Shown here: in pieces, positions 24,245-33,420 of the stretch
Layout of the letters: each line of letters starts with the position of its first letter
Numbering within the stretch: position 1 is the stretch's first letter
Assembly: GCA_036279015.1 (NCBI GenBank)
Contig: DASUJY010000022.1
Coordinates: 50,425-114,424, forward strand
DNA length: 64,000 nt
DNA from: DATEOR01 sp036279015
Lineage (GTDB): Bacteria; Actinomycetota; Thermoleophilia; Gaiellales; Gaiellaceae
Direction: 5' to 3'
Notes under the pieces: model-generated
The model's database searches: none
Seen by the model: the letters and a program-made list of their open reading frames with translations, nothing else
What the model was told of the DNA's origin: nothing
Position numbers and translations under genes: made by a program

Positions 24245-24802
24245 ATGATCGACGACTTCGTCAGCGACGCGACCCGACGGATGGACAAGTCGGTCGAGTC
24301 GGCCGCCCACGAGTTCAACACCGTCCGCACCGGGCGGGCTTCGGCGGCGCTCCTCGACCGGATCCAGGTGGACTACTACGGGACGATGACCCCGCTCCAG
24401 CAGCTCGCGACGATCAACGTGCCGGAGCCGCGAATGATCACGATCCAGCCGTACGACCCCGGCTCGATCAAGGCGATCGAGCGCTCCATCCTCGAGTCCG
24501 ACCTCGGGCTCACGCCCGCGAACGACGGGAAGTTGATCCGCCTCCCGATCCCGCAGCTGACCGAAGAACGGCGCAAGGAGCTCGTGAAGGTCGTCCGTCA
24601 CCTCGCCGAAGAGGGGCGCGTGGCGGTGCGCAATGTGCGCCGCGACGTGATGCACGACCTCAAGGAGCTCGTTCGAAACGGCGACGTCGGCGACGACGAG
24701 GAGCGACGGGCCGAGGAGCGTGTCCAGAAGCTCACCGACGATCACGTCGCGAAGATCGAGGACCTCCTGAAGCGCAAAGAGGCCGAGATCATGGAGGTAT
24801 AA
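24245..24802 (+). CDS. frr: Ribosome recycling factor
   Basis: A 185-residue RRF of normal length that splits post-termination ribosomes with EF-G. It shows the helical FNTVRTGRASAALLDRI, YYGTMTPLQQLATINVPEPR (part), IQPYDPGSIKAIE and the RKELVKVVRHLAEEGRVAVRNVRRD helix (part quoted). GAGGAGGGAGGA just before the ATG at 24245 is a strong ribosome site. It lies 16 bases after pyrH in the same unit. Confidence 0.97.
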   Translation: MIDDFVSDATRRMDKSVESAAHEFNTVRTGRASAALLDRIQVDYYGTMTPLQQLATINVPEPRMITIQPYDPGSIKAIERSILESDLGLTPANDGKLIRLPIPQLTEERRKELVKVVRHLAEEGRVAVRNVRRDVMHDLKELVRNGDVGDDEERRAEERVQKLTDDHVAKIEDLLKRKEAEIMEV

Positions 24803-24839
24803 CGGACTCGTCTCCTGCGGAGCCGAGTCCGAGAAAGGC

Positions 24840-25589
24840 ATGAACCTCATCACGAAGCTGCGGACCTTCGGGGCTCTCAGGCCGGCTCCCGAAGAAGCTC
24901 TTCCCGACGTTGCTCGCTCGATTGCGATCATCATGGACGGGAACGGGCGCTGGGCCCGGCGGCGCAAGCTGCCGGTGGCCGCCGGGCACCGGGCCGGGAC
25001 GAAGTCGCTCCGGCGCACCGTCGAGGCGGCGATCGACCTCGGCGTCGAGTCGCTCTGCGTCTTCGCCTTCTCGACGGAGAACTGGTCGCGCCCGCCCGAG
25101 GAGGTGGACGCGCTCATGGAGATCTTCGTCGAGACGATCGAGCGCGAGCTTCCCGACCTGGCCCGCCAGGGCGTTGCGACGCGCTTCATCGGCCGTCGGG
25201 ACCGGGCCACGCCGGATCTCCGCGAGCGCATGGCCCGCCTCGAGGAGCAGACGCGCCAGAACGAGCGGCTTCAGCTCTGGATCGCGTTCGACTACGGGGG
25301 CCGGGCGGAGATCGTCGAAGCGACGCGCAGGCTCGTCGAGGAGGGGATCGACCCGCGCGACATCGACGAGAACGCGATCGCCTCGCGGCTCTACGCGCCC
25401 GACATGCCCGAGCCCGACCTACTCATCCGCACCTCGGGGGAGCTGCGGGTGTCCAACTTCCTCCTCTGGCAGCTCGCCTACACGGAGCTCGTCTTCGTCG
25501 ACACGCTCTGGCCGGACTTCGGCGAGCGCCACCTTCGCCAGGCGCTCTCCGAGTACGCGGGGCGGCGCCGGCGCTTCGGCGGCCGATGA
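24840..25589 (+). CDS. uppS: Isoprenyl transferase (undecaprenyl diphosphate synthase type)
   Basis: A 249-residue cis-prenyltransferase. IIMDGNGRWARRR holds the catalytic Asp, followed by GHRAGTKSLRRTVE, FAFSTENWSRP, RFIGRRD and the C-terminal DLLIRTSGELRVSNFLLWQ and ELVF..LWPDF blocks. It makes the polyprenyl diphosphate carrier for peptidoglycan and other glycans from IPP, consistent with dxr and ispG downstream. The chain length cannot be read from sequence. ATG at 24840 lies 37 bases after frr. It overlaps cdsA by four bases. Confidence 0.95.
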   Translation: MNLITKLRTFGALRPAPEEALPDVARSIAIIMDGNGRWARRRKLPVAAGHRAGTKSLRRTVEAAIDLGVESLCVFAFSTENWSRPPEEVDALMEIFVETIERELPDLARQGVATRFIGRRDRATPDLRERMARLEEQTRQNERLQLWIAFDYGGRAEIVEATRRLVEEGIDPRDIDENAIASRLYAPDMPEPDLLIRTSGELRVSNFLLWQLAYTELVFVDTLWPDFGERHLRQALSEYAGRRRRFGGR

Positions 25590-26386
25590 GCCCACTGATC
25601 TCCCGGCTCGCCGTCGTGGCGGCCGGCCTTCCGATCGTTCTCGGCAGCGCGTATCTCGGCGGCTGGTTCCTTTTCGCGCTCGTCGGCGCCGCGATGCTCG
25701 TCGCCCTGCACGAGCTGTACCGGCTCGCGCGCCCGCTGCGGCCGCTCGTCCTCGCAGGCTACGGGGGGGCCTCCGCCGCCCTCATCGGGGCCGAGGTGTC
25801 GGGTCCCCGGTGGATGCTCGCCGGCTTCCTCCTCACCTTCGTGCTCGCGTTCGTGTTCGCCGCCGTCTCGGAGACGCGACAGTCGACGACCGTGGCCGTC
25901 GCGGCGACCATCCTCGGAGCTGCCTGGATCGGGCTCGGGCTCGGGCACCTCGTCCTCGTCCGCGACCTCGAGACCTACGGGCGCCTCGCTCTCATCACGC
26001 TTCTCCTGACGGTCTTCGTCACCGACACGTTCGCGTACGTCGGCGGGCGGATCGCCGGGCGGCACAAGATGTCGCCCGTCGTCTCGCCGGGGAAGACCTG
26101 GGAGGGTTTCGTGGCCGGAGCGGTCGCGGGCGTCCTCACGACGTTCATCGCCCTCTACAAGGAGGCGGTATTCGCGGACACGTGGCGCGCGCTCGCGCTC
26201 GGCGCCGTCATCGTGGCGGCGGGGACCCTCGGCGACCTCTTCGAGTCCCTCGTGAAGCGCGACCTCGGGACGAAGGACACCGGCAGGCTCCTGCTCGGCC
26301 ACGGCGGGGTGCTCGACCGCGTCGACTCGCTCCTCTTCGCCGCCCCGGCCGCGTACTTCATGATCCTCGCCCTCGGCCAGGGTTAG
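25586..26386 (+). CDS. cdsA: Phosphatidate cytidylyltransferase
   Basis: A 266-residue integral membrane enzyme with about seven to eight helices. It makes CDP-diacylglycerol from phosphatidic acid and CTP. The C-terminal signature is present: SPGKTWEG near residue 170, then GDLFESLVKRDLGTKDTG and GHGGVLDRVDSLLFAAP with metal-binding Asp residues. It is coupled to uppS and supplies the CDP-lipid used by the phosphatidyltransferase at 42.1 kb. The following 227 bases hold two copies of a palindromic repeat. Confidence 0.95.
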   Translation: MSPLISRLAVVAAGLPIVLGSAYLGGWFLFALVGAAMLVALHELYRLARPLRPLVLAGYGGASAALIGAEVSGPRWMLAGFLLTFVLAFVFAAVSETRQSTTVAVAATILGAAWIGLGLGHLVLVRDLETYGRLALITLLLTVFVTDTFAYVGGRIAGRHKMSPVVSPGKTWEGFVAGAVAGVLTTFIALYKEAVFADTWRALALGAVIVAAGTLGDLFESLVKRDLGTKDTGRLLLGHGGVLDRVDSLLFAAPAAYFMILALGQG

Positions 26387-26400
26387 AACGGCCACGTCCC

Positions 26401-26413
26401 GGGGTCAGACCCC
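26401..26413. repeat. Palindromic repeat copy 1, core GGGGTCAGACCCC
   Basis: A 13-base core with perfect 6-base arms about a central A. The flanks GTCC and GGAC extend the dyad to 23 bases with one unpaired base on each side. It lies 15 bases after the cdsA stop. The same core occurs at 26517, 41908 and 42067. Confidence 0.8.
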
Positions 26414-26505
26414 TGGACACGTCGCTTCTGGCCGAGAGGTACCGCGAACCCGCATGCGAGCAGGCCAACCTGGGTCGGCCGGGGTCGGGCGGGAGCGTCG
26501 GAAAA

Positions 26506-26536
26506 GGACATGACCCGGGGTCAGACCCCGGTGTCC
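26506..26536. repeat. Palindromic repeat copy 2 with GGACA/TGTCC outer arms
   Basis: The core GGGGTCAGACCCC is at 26517-26529. Outer inverted arms GGACA (26506-26510) and TGTCC (26532-26536) extend the dyad, though with unequal internal spacing. It lies between cdsA and dxr, 104 bases from copy 1 in the same orientation. Confidence 0.8.
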
Positions 26537-26601
26537 GCGGCGGCCCTGTCCCGGGCGGACGTGAGGCGGCCTCGCGGCCGGGCTCCGAGGAGCCTGCGAA
26601 C

Positions 26602-26607
26602 TACACT
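26602..26607 (+). promoter_or_regulatory. -10 box TACACT for dxr
   Basis: TACACT ends six bases before the dxr ATG at 26614, so dxr is probably also transcribed as a leaderless unit of its own. No clear -35 is visible. Confidence 0.45.
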
Positions 26608-26613
26608 CCTGGC

Positions 26614-27681
26614 ATGAAGCGGGTGGCGCTCCTCGGGGCGACGGGGTCGATCGGGAGGCAGGCGCTCGAGATCATCGCCGGCCATGCCGAGCTCGAGCTC
26701 GTCGCCGCCGCGTCCGGATCGCAGGCGATCGACGGGCTTGCCCCGCTGACGCAGGTCGGCGGCGACCTCACGGAGCTCCTCGAGCGCGCCGATCCGGACG
26801 TCGTCCTGAACGCCGTGGTCGGGTTCGCGGGGCTCGACGCCACGCTCTGGGCGCTCGAGCGCGGGATCGACCTTGCGCTCGCCAACAAGGAGAGCCTCGT
26901 CTCGGCCGGCGAGCTCGCGCTCGCCGCCTGGCGGCGGGGCAAGGGGCGAATCCTGCCGGTGGATTCCGAGCACTCGGCGGCCTTCCAGCTCCTGGACGGA
27001 CGGCAGGCAGAGACCGTCCACTCCCTCGTCTTGACCGCCTCCGGCGGGCCCTTCCGGGGACGCAGCCGCCTCGACCTCTCCGGCGTCACGCCGGCCGAGG
27101 CGCTCGCGCATCCCACGTGGAGCATGGGGCCGAAGATCACGGTCGACTCCGCCACGCTCATGAACAAGGGGCTCGAGCTGATCGAGGCCCACTTCCTCTT
27201 CGGCCTTCCCTACGAGCGCATCGAGGTCGTCGTCCACCCGACCTCGGTCGTGCACGCGCTCGTCCGCTTCCGGGACGGTGCCGCGCTTGCGCACGTTGGC
27301 TTCCCGGACATGCGGGTGCCGATCTCCTTCGCGCTCACCTTCCCGGAGCGCGCGCCGACGCCGATCGAGCCGCTCGACTTCGCGGCCGGGCTCATCCTCG
27401 AGTTCTCGGCGCCCGACGAGGACGCGTTCCCGTGCCTCGCGCTCGCCCGGGCTGCGGGTGATGCCGGCCGCAGCGCGCCCTGCGTCCTCAACGCGGCCAA
27501 CGAGGTCGCCGTGGCCGCGTTCCTGGACGGGCGGCTGCCCTTCCTGGGCATCCCCGAGGTCGTGGAGGGAACCCTGAACGCGACCGACACCGTCGCCGCC
27601 CGCGACCTCGACGAGCTCGTCGCGATCGACGCCGAGGCACGGCGGACTGCTGCGGCACTCACGCGTCAGCTGGTTCACTGA
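26614..27681 (+). CDS. dxr: 1-deoxy-D-xylulose 5-phosphate reductoisomerase
   Basis: A 355-residue NADPH-dependent enzyme of the MEP isoprenoid pathway (DXP to MEP). GATGSIGRQAL at residues 8-18 binds NADPH; LANKESLVSAG, PVDSEHSAAFQ (metal-binding Asp and Glu), ASGGPFRG, SMGPKITVDSATLMNKGLE (part) and the C-terminal LNAANEVAV follow. Length is slightly below the 380-400 usual because some loops are short, but all catalytic blocks are present. rseP follows eight bases after its stop, the standard dxr-rseP-ispG order. Confidence 0.96.
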   Translation: MKRVALLGATGSIGRQALEIIAGHAELELVAAASGSQAIDGLAPLTQVGGDLTELLERADPDVVLNAVVGFAGLDATLWALERGIDLALANKESLVSAGELALAAWRRGKGRILPVDSEHSAAFQLLDGRQAETVHSLVLTASGGPFRGRSRLDLSGVTPAEALAHPTWSMGPKITVDSATLMNKGLELIEAHFLFGLPYERIEVVVHPTSVVHALVRFRDGAALAHVGFPDMRVPISFALTFPERAPTPIEPLDFAAGLILEFSAPDEDAFPCLALARAAGDAGRSAPCVLNAANEVAVAAFLDGRLPFLGIPEVVEGTLNATDTVAARDLDELVAIDAEARRTAAALTRQLVH

Positions 27682-27689
27682 GCGGCGAA

Positions 27690-28907
27690 ATGAACGTCGC
27701 CGTCTCCATCGCCGGGCTTGCGTTCCTGATCATGATCCACGAGGCCGGCCACTTCGTGACCGCGCTCGCGGTGCGGATGCGGCCGCGTCGTTTCTACATC
27801 TTCTTCCCGCCGGCCATCGTGAAGTGGCGGCGCAAGGGAATCGAGTACGGAATCGGGGCGATCCCGCTCGGCGGCTACGTGAAGATCCCCGGGATGCACA
27901 AGCCGGCGGGCGGCGACCTCGAGGGGCAGTTCGCCCGCGCTGTCGAGGAAGCTCCGTGGCTCGCCGCCCACCTCGAGCCGGTCAAGCAGGCTCTGGAGGA
28001 GGAGAGGCTCGACGAGGCGCGCGCGGGCCTCGCCGACATCCGGGCGGCCCTCGGACGCTCCGAGCTTTCGGAGGCGGCGCGCAAGTCGGCGGATCGCGCG
28101 CTCGAGGACCTCGACGACGGCCTCTCGACGGATGCCTACTGGCGTGCGCCGGTCTGGAAGCGCGTTACGGTGATCGCGGCCGGACCGGTGACGAACCTCG
28201 TCTTCGCGATCGTCGTCCTCGCGATCGTCTTCATGCTCGGCGTCCCGTCGCAGGTCGACCGCACCGTCGCCGACGTGGGTGCCGGCACGCCGGCCGCCAC
28301 CATCCTCCGCCCGGGCGACACGATCGTCGCGCTGAACGGAAAGCCTGTGGCGCCGGACGAGATCTCGCAGCGCATCCGCGACAGCCAGGGCGATCCCGTC
28401 AGCCTGACCGTCCGGCGGGACGGACGCGAGACGACGGTGCAGGCGCGTCCCCGCCTCACCGACGGCACGTACAGGCTCGGGTTCACGCTCGGCGTCGTCT
28501 ACGAGAGCTACGGGCCCTGGGAGGCGACCAAGCTCGCCGGCGACCGGACCTGGGAGGTGACGAAGGCGATCGGCTCCTCGCTCGGCCGCATCGTCACGGG
28601 GGAGGGACGCAAGGACGTCGCCAGCCCGGTCGGGATCGTGCAGGCCTCGAGCGAGACGCTCGAGGTCGGCTTCCGCCAGTACCTCGGCATCCTCGCCCTC
28701 ATCTCGCTCTCGCTCGCTCTCCTCAATCTCCTGCCGCTCCTGCCGCTCGACGGCGGGCACATCGCCTTCTCGCTGGCCGAGCGGATCCGCGGGCGCGCGA
28801 TCCCGCGCGAGGCCTACGAGCGGGCCTCGGCGGTCGGCATCCTGGTCGTCCTCTTTCTCTTCTTCATCGGCCTCACGAACGACGTGAACCGCATCAGAGG
28901 CGGCTGA
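27690..28907 (+). CDS. rseP: RseP-type site-2 membrane metalloprotease with PDZ domain
   Basis: A 405-residue M50 protease. HEAGH at about residues 18-22 is the zinc site, followed by GIGAIPLGGYVKIPGM. Between about residues 80 and 150 lies a charged helical insertion (EEERLDEARAGLADIRAAL in part) not found in E. coli RseP, then WKRVTVIAAGPVTNLVFAIV. The PDZ domain is near residues 190-270 and LLPLLPLDGGHI near 350 carries the third zinc ligand. It cuts membrane-bound anti-sigma factors or signal-peptide remnants. No anti-sigma substrate was identified in the window. Confidence 0.93.
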   Translation: MNVAVSIAGLAFLIMIHEAGHFVTALAVRMRPRRFYIFFPPAIVKWRRKGIEYGIGAIPLGGYVKIPGMHKPAGGDLEGQFARAVEEAPWLAAHLEPVKQALEEERLDEARAGLADIRAALGRSELSEAARKSADRALEDLDDGLSTDAYWRAPVWKRVTVIAAGPVTNLVFAIVVLAIVFMLGVPSQVDRTVADVGAGTPAATILRPGDTIVALNGKPVAPDEISQRIRDSQGDPVSLTVRRDGRETTVQARPRLTDGTYRLGFTLGVVYESYGPWEATKLAGDRTWEVTKAIGSSLGRIVTGEGRKDVASPVGIVQASSETLEVGFRQYLGILALISLSLALLNLLPLLPLDGGHIAFSLAERIRGRAIPREAYERASAVGILVVLFLFFIGLTNDVNRIRGG

Positions 28908-28919
28908 GCCCGGCCTCGT

Positions 28920-28925
28920 TAGACT
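28920..28925 (+). promoter_or_regulatory. -10 box TAGACT for ispG
   Basis: TAGACT ends seven bases before the ATG at 28933, the leaderless spacing. No ribosome site is present. Confidence 0.5.
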
Positions 28926-28932
28926 TTTCGGG

Positions 28933-30060
28933 ATGGCGAGCGAGCGCCAGATCCAGGTGGGAGGCGTCGCGATCGGCGGCGGCGCACCGGTCGTCGTGCA
29001 GTCGATGACCCTGACGAAGACGCACGACGTCGACGCGACCATGGGTCAGATCGCCGATCTCGCCTCGGCCGGGTGCGAGATCGTGCGCGTCGCGGTGCCG
29101 AAGAGCGAGGACGCGGATGCGCTCGCGAAGCTCGTCTACCTGAGCCCGGTGCCGCTGATCGCGGACATCCACTTCAACGCGTCGCTCGCGCTCAAGGCGA
29201 TCGAGGCCGGTGTTGCCGCCGTGCGGATCAACCCGGGCAACATCGGCGGCTCCGACAAGGTGGCGGCGGTCGTCGAGGCGGCGAAGCGGAAGGGGATCCC
29301 GATGCGAATCGGCGCGAACTCCGGCTCGCTCCCCAAGCACCTCGTCGAGCTGGCGCAGAAGGACACTGCCGAGGCGCTCGTCGAGGAGGCACTCGAGCAG
29401 GTCCGGCTGCTGGAGTCGCTCGACTACCGAGACTTCAAGATCTCGGTGAAGTCGAGCTCCGTACCGACCATGATCCGCGCCTACCGGATGCTCTCCGAGC
29501 GCGTCCCCTATCCGCTCCACCTCGGCGTCACCGAGGCCGGCCCCGTCTCGACCGGGTCAATCAAGAGCGCGATCGGCGTCGGCTCGCTGCTCATGGACGG
29601 CATCGGAGACACGATCCGCATCTCCCTCACGGCCGATCCGGTCGAGGAGGTCAAGGTCGCCTGGGAGATCCTGAAGGCGCTCGGCCTGCGCGAGCGGGGG
29701 CCCGTCATGATCGCGTGCCCGTCCTGCGGGCGCGACAACGTCGGCGTCTGGAACCTCGCCGAGGCCGTCGAGGAGCGGCTCAAGACGTATCCACAGGCCT
29801 TCGAGGTCGCGGTCATGGGCTGCGCCGTCAACGGACCGGGGGAGGCCGGCGACGCCGACTTCGGGATCGCGGGCGGCAGGGACACGGGCTTCATCTACGC
29901 GCACGGCCGCGTGCTCAAGAAGGTCTCGTCCGACATCCTCGTCGACGAGCTCTTCCACGAGATCGACACGTGGATCGAGGGCGGGATGGAACGTCCCAAG
30001 CGTCTCAAGCTCGCCAAGCCGGCGGCGCTCGTGATGGCCGAAGCGGCCCAGCGGCCGTAG
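28933..30060 (+). CDS. ispG: 4-hydroxy-3-methylbut-2-en-1-yl diphosphate synthase
   Basis: A 375-residue iron-sulfur enzyme of the MEP pathway (MEcPP to HMBPP). The TIM barrel opens with QVGGVAIGGGAPVVVQSMT (part), followed by RVAVP, LIADIHFN, VRINPGNIGG and GVTEAGP. The [4Fe-4S] ligands are in CPSCGRDNVG and MGCAVNGPGEA, and the sequence ends with a KxGxFIY-like region. The bacterial single-length form without the plant insertion is seen. It is three bases from proS and probably cotranscribed with it. Confidence 0.96.
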   Translation: MASERQIQVGGVAIGGGAPVVVQSMTLTKTHDVDATMGQIADLASAGCEIVRVAVPKSEDADALAKLVYLSPVPLIADIHFNASLALKAIEAGVAAVRINPGNIGGSDKVAAVVEAAKRKGIPMRIGANSGSLPKHLVELAQKDTAEALVEEALEQVRLLESLDYRDFKISVKSSSVPTMIRAYRMLSERVPYPLHLGVTEAGPVSTGSIKSAIGVGSLLMDGIGDTIRISLTADPVEEVKVAWEILKALGLRERGPVMIACPSCGRDNVGVWNLAEAVEERLKTYPQAFEVAVMGCAVNGPGEAGDADFGIAGGRDTGFIYAHGRVLKKVSSDILVDELFHEIDTWIEGGMERPKRLKLAKPAALVMAEAAQRP

Positions 30061-30063
30061 GCG

Positions 30064-31752
30064 ATGCGAGCCTCCCAGCTCTTCATCCCGACCCTCCGGG
30101 AGGATCCCGGCGATGCCGAGGCGGCCAGCCACCGGCTGCTCGTCCGCGGCGGCTTCATCCGCCAGGTCTCGGCGGGCCTCTGGTCGTTCACGCCGCTCGG
30201 CTGGCGCGTTCACCGGAAGATCGAGCAGATCATCCGCGAGGAGATGGACGCGATCGGCGGCCAGGAGATGCTGATGCCGGTCCTCACCCCGGCCGAGCTC
30301 TGGGAGGCGACGGGCCGCCTCGCGATTCCGGAGATCTTCCGTCTCAAGGACAGGGCCGGCCGGGACTTCATTCTCCCGCTGACGCACGAGGAGACGGTCA
30401 CGTTCCACGCGCGCGAAATCCAGAGCTACAGAGAGCTGCCGCAGCTCTGGTACCACTTCCAGACCAAGGATCGCGACGAGCCTCGTCCGCGCGGCGGCCT
30501 CCTCCGGGTGCGCGAGTTCATCATGAAGGACGCCTACTCGTTCGACCGTGACGAGGAAGGCGTGCGTAGGAGCTTCGAGGCGAACCGAGAGGCGTACAGG
30601 CGGATCTTCGACCGCTGCAAGCTCGAGACGTACGACGTCCAGGCCGAGAGCGGGATCATGGGCGGCAAGTTCAGCATCGACTTCCTGGCGCCGTCCGGCT
30701 CGGGCGAGAACACGCTCGTCCGCTGCGAGAACGGCGACTACGCGGGCGACCTCGAGGTGGCCGAGGCTGTTCCGAGCGCCGCCGTGCTGCCCGAGCCGCT
30801 CGACGCGCCCGAGGAGATCGAGACGCCCGGGGTGACGACCATCGAGGGGTTGGCCGACCTCCTCGGCATCGACCGGTCCGCGACCTCGAAGGCGATGCCG
30901 GTCGTGAAGCCGGACGGCACCGTCGTGCTCGCGCTCGTCCGCGGCGACGACCGGCTCAGCGAGACGAAGCTCTACGACGCGCTGCCCGGCGCTTCGCGCC
31001 CGGCGACCGACGACGAGATCGAGGTCGCGTTCGGCGCAAGCGGGGGCTCGCTCGGTCCCGTCGCCTTCTCGGGTGAGGTGATCGCCGACGAGACGCTGCG
31101 CGAGGGGCAGTTCGTCGCCGGCGCCAACCGCGACGGCTGGCACCTGCGCGGGGTCGAGGCAGGCCGCGACTACCACCCGCGCTTCGCGGACCTGCGCGAG
31201 CCGCGCGAGGGCGACCGCTGTGCGGTCTGCGGCGGCGCGCTTCTCTTCCGGACCGCGATCGAGGTCGGCCACATCTTCAACTTCGGCAGCTTCTACTCCG
31301 CGGCGCTCGGCGCCTCGTTCCTCGACGAGGACGGCCGTGAGAAGCCGCTGCTCGGGGGCAGCTACGGCATCGGGCCGGGTCGCGTCATGGCCGCGATCGT
31401 CGAGCAGCACAACGACGAGTACGGGATCATGTGGCCGCCCTCGGTGGCGCCGTACGACGTGCACGTGGTCGCGCTTGCCGCCGGCAACCCCGAGGTCGCG
31501 GACACCGCGGACGAGGTTGTTCGCGCCCTCGAGGCGGACCGCCGCTCCGTCCTCCTCGACGACCGCGACGGGCGCCCCGGGGAGAAGTTCGCGGACGCCG
31601 ACCTGATCGGGTGCCCGGTCCGGCTCACCGTCGGCAAGAAGACCCTCGAGGACGGCGGTGTCGACCTGCTGGTGCGCGCCGGCCGCGCCGAGGAGCGCGT
31701 ATCGGCGGGAGAAATTGCCGCTCGTGTGGGAGGATTGTTCGATGGCGCGTAA
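30064..31752 (+). CDS. proS: Prolyl-tRNA synthetase with editing insertion
   Basis: A 562-residue bacterial-type class II synthetase. Motif 1 is near QVSAGLWSFTPLGWRV; motif 2 is LTHEETVTFH and RPRGGLLRVREF; motif 3 is LGGSYGIGPGRVMAA. The INS editing domain (about residues 225-380; GVTTIEGLADLLGI, TSKAMPVV) removes mischarged Ala-tRNA. An anticodon-binding domain closes the chain. A tRNA-Pro lies 1.7 kb away. Its last 11 bases overlap the small XRE gene. Confidence 0.96.
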   Translation: MRASQLFIPTLREDPGDAEAASHRLLVRGGFIRQVSAGLWSFTPLGWRVHRKIEQIIREEMDAIGGQEMLMPVLTPAELWEATGRLAIPEIFRLKDRAGRDFILPLTHEETVTFHAREIQSYRELPQLWYHFQTKDRDEPRPRGGLLRVREFIMKDAYSFDRDEEGVRRSFEANREAYRRIFDRCKLETYDVQAESGIMGGKFSIDFLAPSGSGENTLVRCENGDYAGDLEVAEAVPSAAVLPEPLDAPEEIETPGVTTIEGLADLLGIDRSATSKAMPVVKPDGTVVLALVRGDDRLSETKLYDALPGASRPATDDEIEVAFGASGGSLGPVAFSGEVIADETLREGQFVAGANRDGWHLRGVEAGRDYHPRFADLREPREGDRCAVCGGALLFRTAIEVGHIFNFGSFYSAALGASFLDEDGREKPLLGGSYGIGPGRVMAAIVEQHNDEYGIMWPPSVAPYDVHVVALAAGNPEVADTADEVVRALEADRRSVLLDDRDGRPGEKFADADLIGCPVRLTVGKKTLEDGGVDLLVRAGRAEERVSAGEIAARVGGLFDGA

Positions 31753-32041
31753 GCGGAGGTTCAGCGAGGACTCGTTCGGCGAGACGATTCAGGTGCTGAT
31801 GGCCGAGCGCGGCACGACCTACCGCGGGCTAGCGGAGCGCACAGGGCTCTCGGCCGGGTACCTGAACCACCTCGTCCACGGGAACCGGCCGGTCCCGTCG
31901 AACGAGGTGATCGCGACGCTCGCGAAGGCGCTCCGCGTCGAGCCGGAGCACTTCCGCGAGTACCGGATCCGCGTCATCACCGACCGGCTCGAGCGGATGC
32001 CCGAGCTCGTCGACCGCCTCTACAAGCGTCTGAACGCCTAG
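31742..32041 (+). CDS. Small XRE-family helix-turn-helix regulator
   Basis: A 99-residue protein. Residues about 10-70 form an HTH_3 domain (LMAERGTTYRGLAERTGLS, YLNHLVHGNRPVPSNEVIA in parts), and the rest is a short helical tail with VDRLYKRLN. It starts with ATG inside the proS end, an 11-base overlap. The target is unknown. Such a fusion of expression with proS suggests a housekeeping regulator rather than a mobile one. It converges with the methyltransferase gene, overlapping its end by four bases. Confidence 0.85.
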   Translation: MARKRRFSEDSFGETIQVLMAERGTTYRGLAERTGLSAGYLNHLVHGNRPVPSNEVIATLAKALRVEPEHFREYRIRVITDRLERMPELVDRLYKRLNA

Positions 32042-33420
32042 GCCCGCGCCAGGAAGCCGAGCTCGAGCAGCCGGCGCACCGCGGGCAGGCCCGCCCGGGC
32101 GACGACCTCCTCTTCGAGCTGGGAGTCGGTCGCGATCTCGGCGAAGAGCTGCCGCAGCCTGCGGCGTCCGTCTATACGCGCCAGGAGCTCGATCGTGTAA
32201 CGGTCGACGCCGACGTTGAACCCGAAACCCCAGTCGAGCCGGGCGCGTGCGCTCGCGAGCTCGAGCCCTTCGTCCTGATGCCGCCACGTCTCCTCGATGC
32301 GCTGCGGCTCGACGATCGCCAGAACCTCCTCGAGGAGCTCGTCCTGGTCGGGAGTCGAGACGAGGAGGTCGTGGTTCACGAACGCGCGCACGACCTGGTC
32401 GCCCGCCGGGCCGATGTCCGCTGTCGGCATGACTTCGTGGCGCACCCAGTTCGAGCCGCGGCTGCGCCGCCGCAGGACGATCGCCCCGGAGGCGAGCCGG
32501 TCGGCGGGCAGGCTGCGGAGGTAGGCGATCCAGCGGTCGAGCTCCTCTCCGCCGCTTCGCGCCGCCGCATAGGCGACCGGATCCTGCTCGCGCTCGAGCA
32601 GGAGCCAGGCGTCGCAGCCGCTGCCGGCCACCCAAATCTCGAGGGGAGACCACCAATCCTCCGCGGCGCCGATGAGCCACCCGGCGAGGACGTGCGCGAA
32701 GCCGCCCTCGCTCAGGTGCGCGGCGATCCCCTGGACGAGCTCGCGACAGAGCGAGTCGCCCCGCTCCTCGAGCTCCGGCGAGACGAGACAGCTCGGGTTC
32801 GCGGTCACGAGCCCGAACGAGTGCCCCGCGATGGGCTCGAGGCCCTCCCCGACCAGGCACTCGATGTTGGCGAGCCCGTTCAGACGGGCCGCGAAGCGGG
32901 TCAACGCCGCCGCCCGCTCGTCCGGCACGAGCGCGACGGCGCGGTCGGTGTGCCGGGCGGCGAGGAGCCCGTGCAGGGCCGGGCCGACGCTCACGTCGAG
33001 GGCCGAGGCGAAGTGCATGCGAGCGGTCATGTTCGCCAGGAGCTCCGAGCGCTCCGGCGGCGAATCTCCACGGTCGTAGGCGACCAGGATCTCGCGGTGC
33101 GGGACCAGCCGGAGCTCGGCGCGAGTGTCGTCCTCGGCCGAGGCGAGGACGCCGATCTCCTGGAGCCGCTCGATCTCGAGCCCGTGGAGTGCGGCCGCCG
33201 CAGACTCGGTCGGGACGGGCTCGTCAAGGTAGAAGAGACGGACGAGCGTGTTCCTGGGGCTCTCTCCCGCCAGGCGCCGGCTCAGGACCTCAGTTGGCTC
33301 GGCGGGCGGGCCGCCGAGGCTCTCCTCGAGCCCGGCGGCGGTGTAGCCCGCCTCGGCGAGGCAGGCAGCGAGAGCCGCGATCGCCTCGGGATCGTCGAGG
33401 CGCGGGGTGGGGAGGGTCAG
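32038..33420 (-). CDS. Methyltransferase small-domain protein (DUF7059/MTS/DUF7782 type), degenerate NPPY
   Basis: A protein of about 460 residues. The N-terminal part (AACLAEAGYTAAGLEESLGG in part) and ARMHFASALDVSVGPALHGL, then VALVPDERAAALTRFAARLNG, resemble actinobacterial methyltransferases related to PrmC. The catalytic NPP(Y/F) is NPSC here (TANPSCLVSPELE), so activity is doubtful or altered. The C-terminal third has the family block GFNVGVDRYTIELLARIDG. Start: no ATG, GTG or TTG lies between the coding region and the tRNA-Pro gene; the only one is a TTG at 33531 inside the tRNA, which is implausible. A -10-like TATTCT (33441-33436) suggests initiation at ACG 33429 or CTG 33420. The boundary is tentative. 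Confidence 0.75.
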   Translation of the reverse strand: MTLPTPRLDDPEAIAALAACLAEAGYTAAGLEESLGGPPAEPTEVLSRRLAGESPRNTLVRLFYLDEPVPTESAAAALHGLEIERLQEIGVLASAEDDTRAELRLVPHREILVAYDRGDSPPERSELLANMTARMHFASALDVSVGPALHGLLAARHTDRAVALVPDERAAALTRFAARLNGLANIECLVGEGLEPIAGHSFGLVTANPSCLVSPELEERGDSLCRELVQGIAAHLSEGGFAHVLAGWLIGAAEDWWSPLEIWVAGSGCDAWLLLEREQDPVAYAAARSGGEELDRWIAYLRSLPADRLASGAIVLRRRSRGSNWVRHEVMPTADIGPAGDQVVRAFVNHDLLVSTPDQDELLEEVLAIVEPQRIEETWRHQDEGLELASARARLDWGFGFNVGVDRYTIELLARIDGRRRLRQLFAEIATDSQLEEEVVARAGLPAVRRLLELGFLARA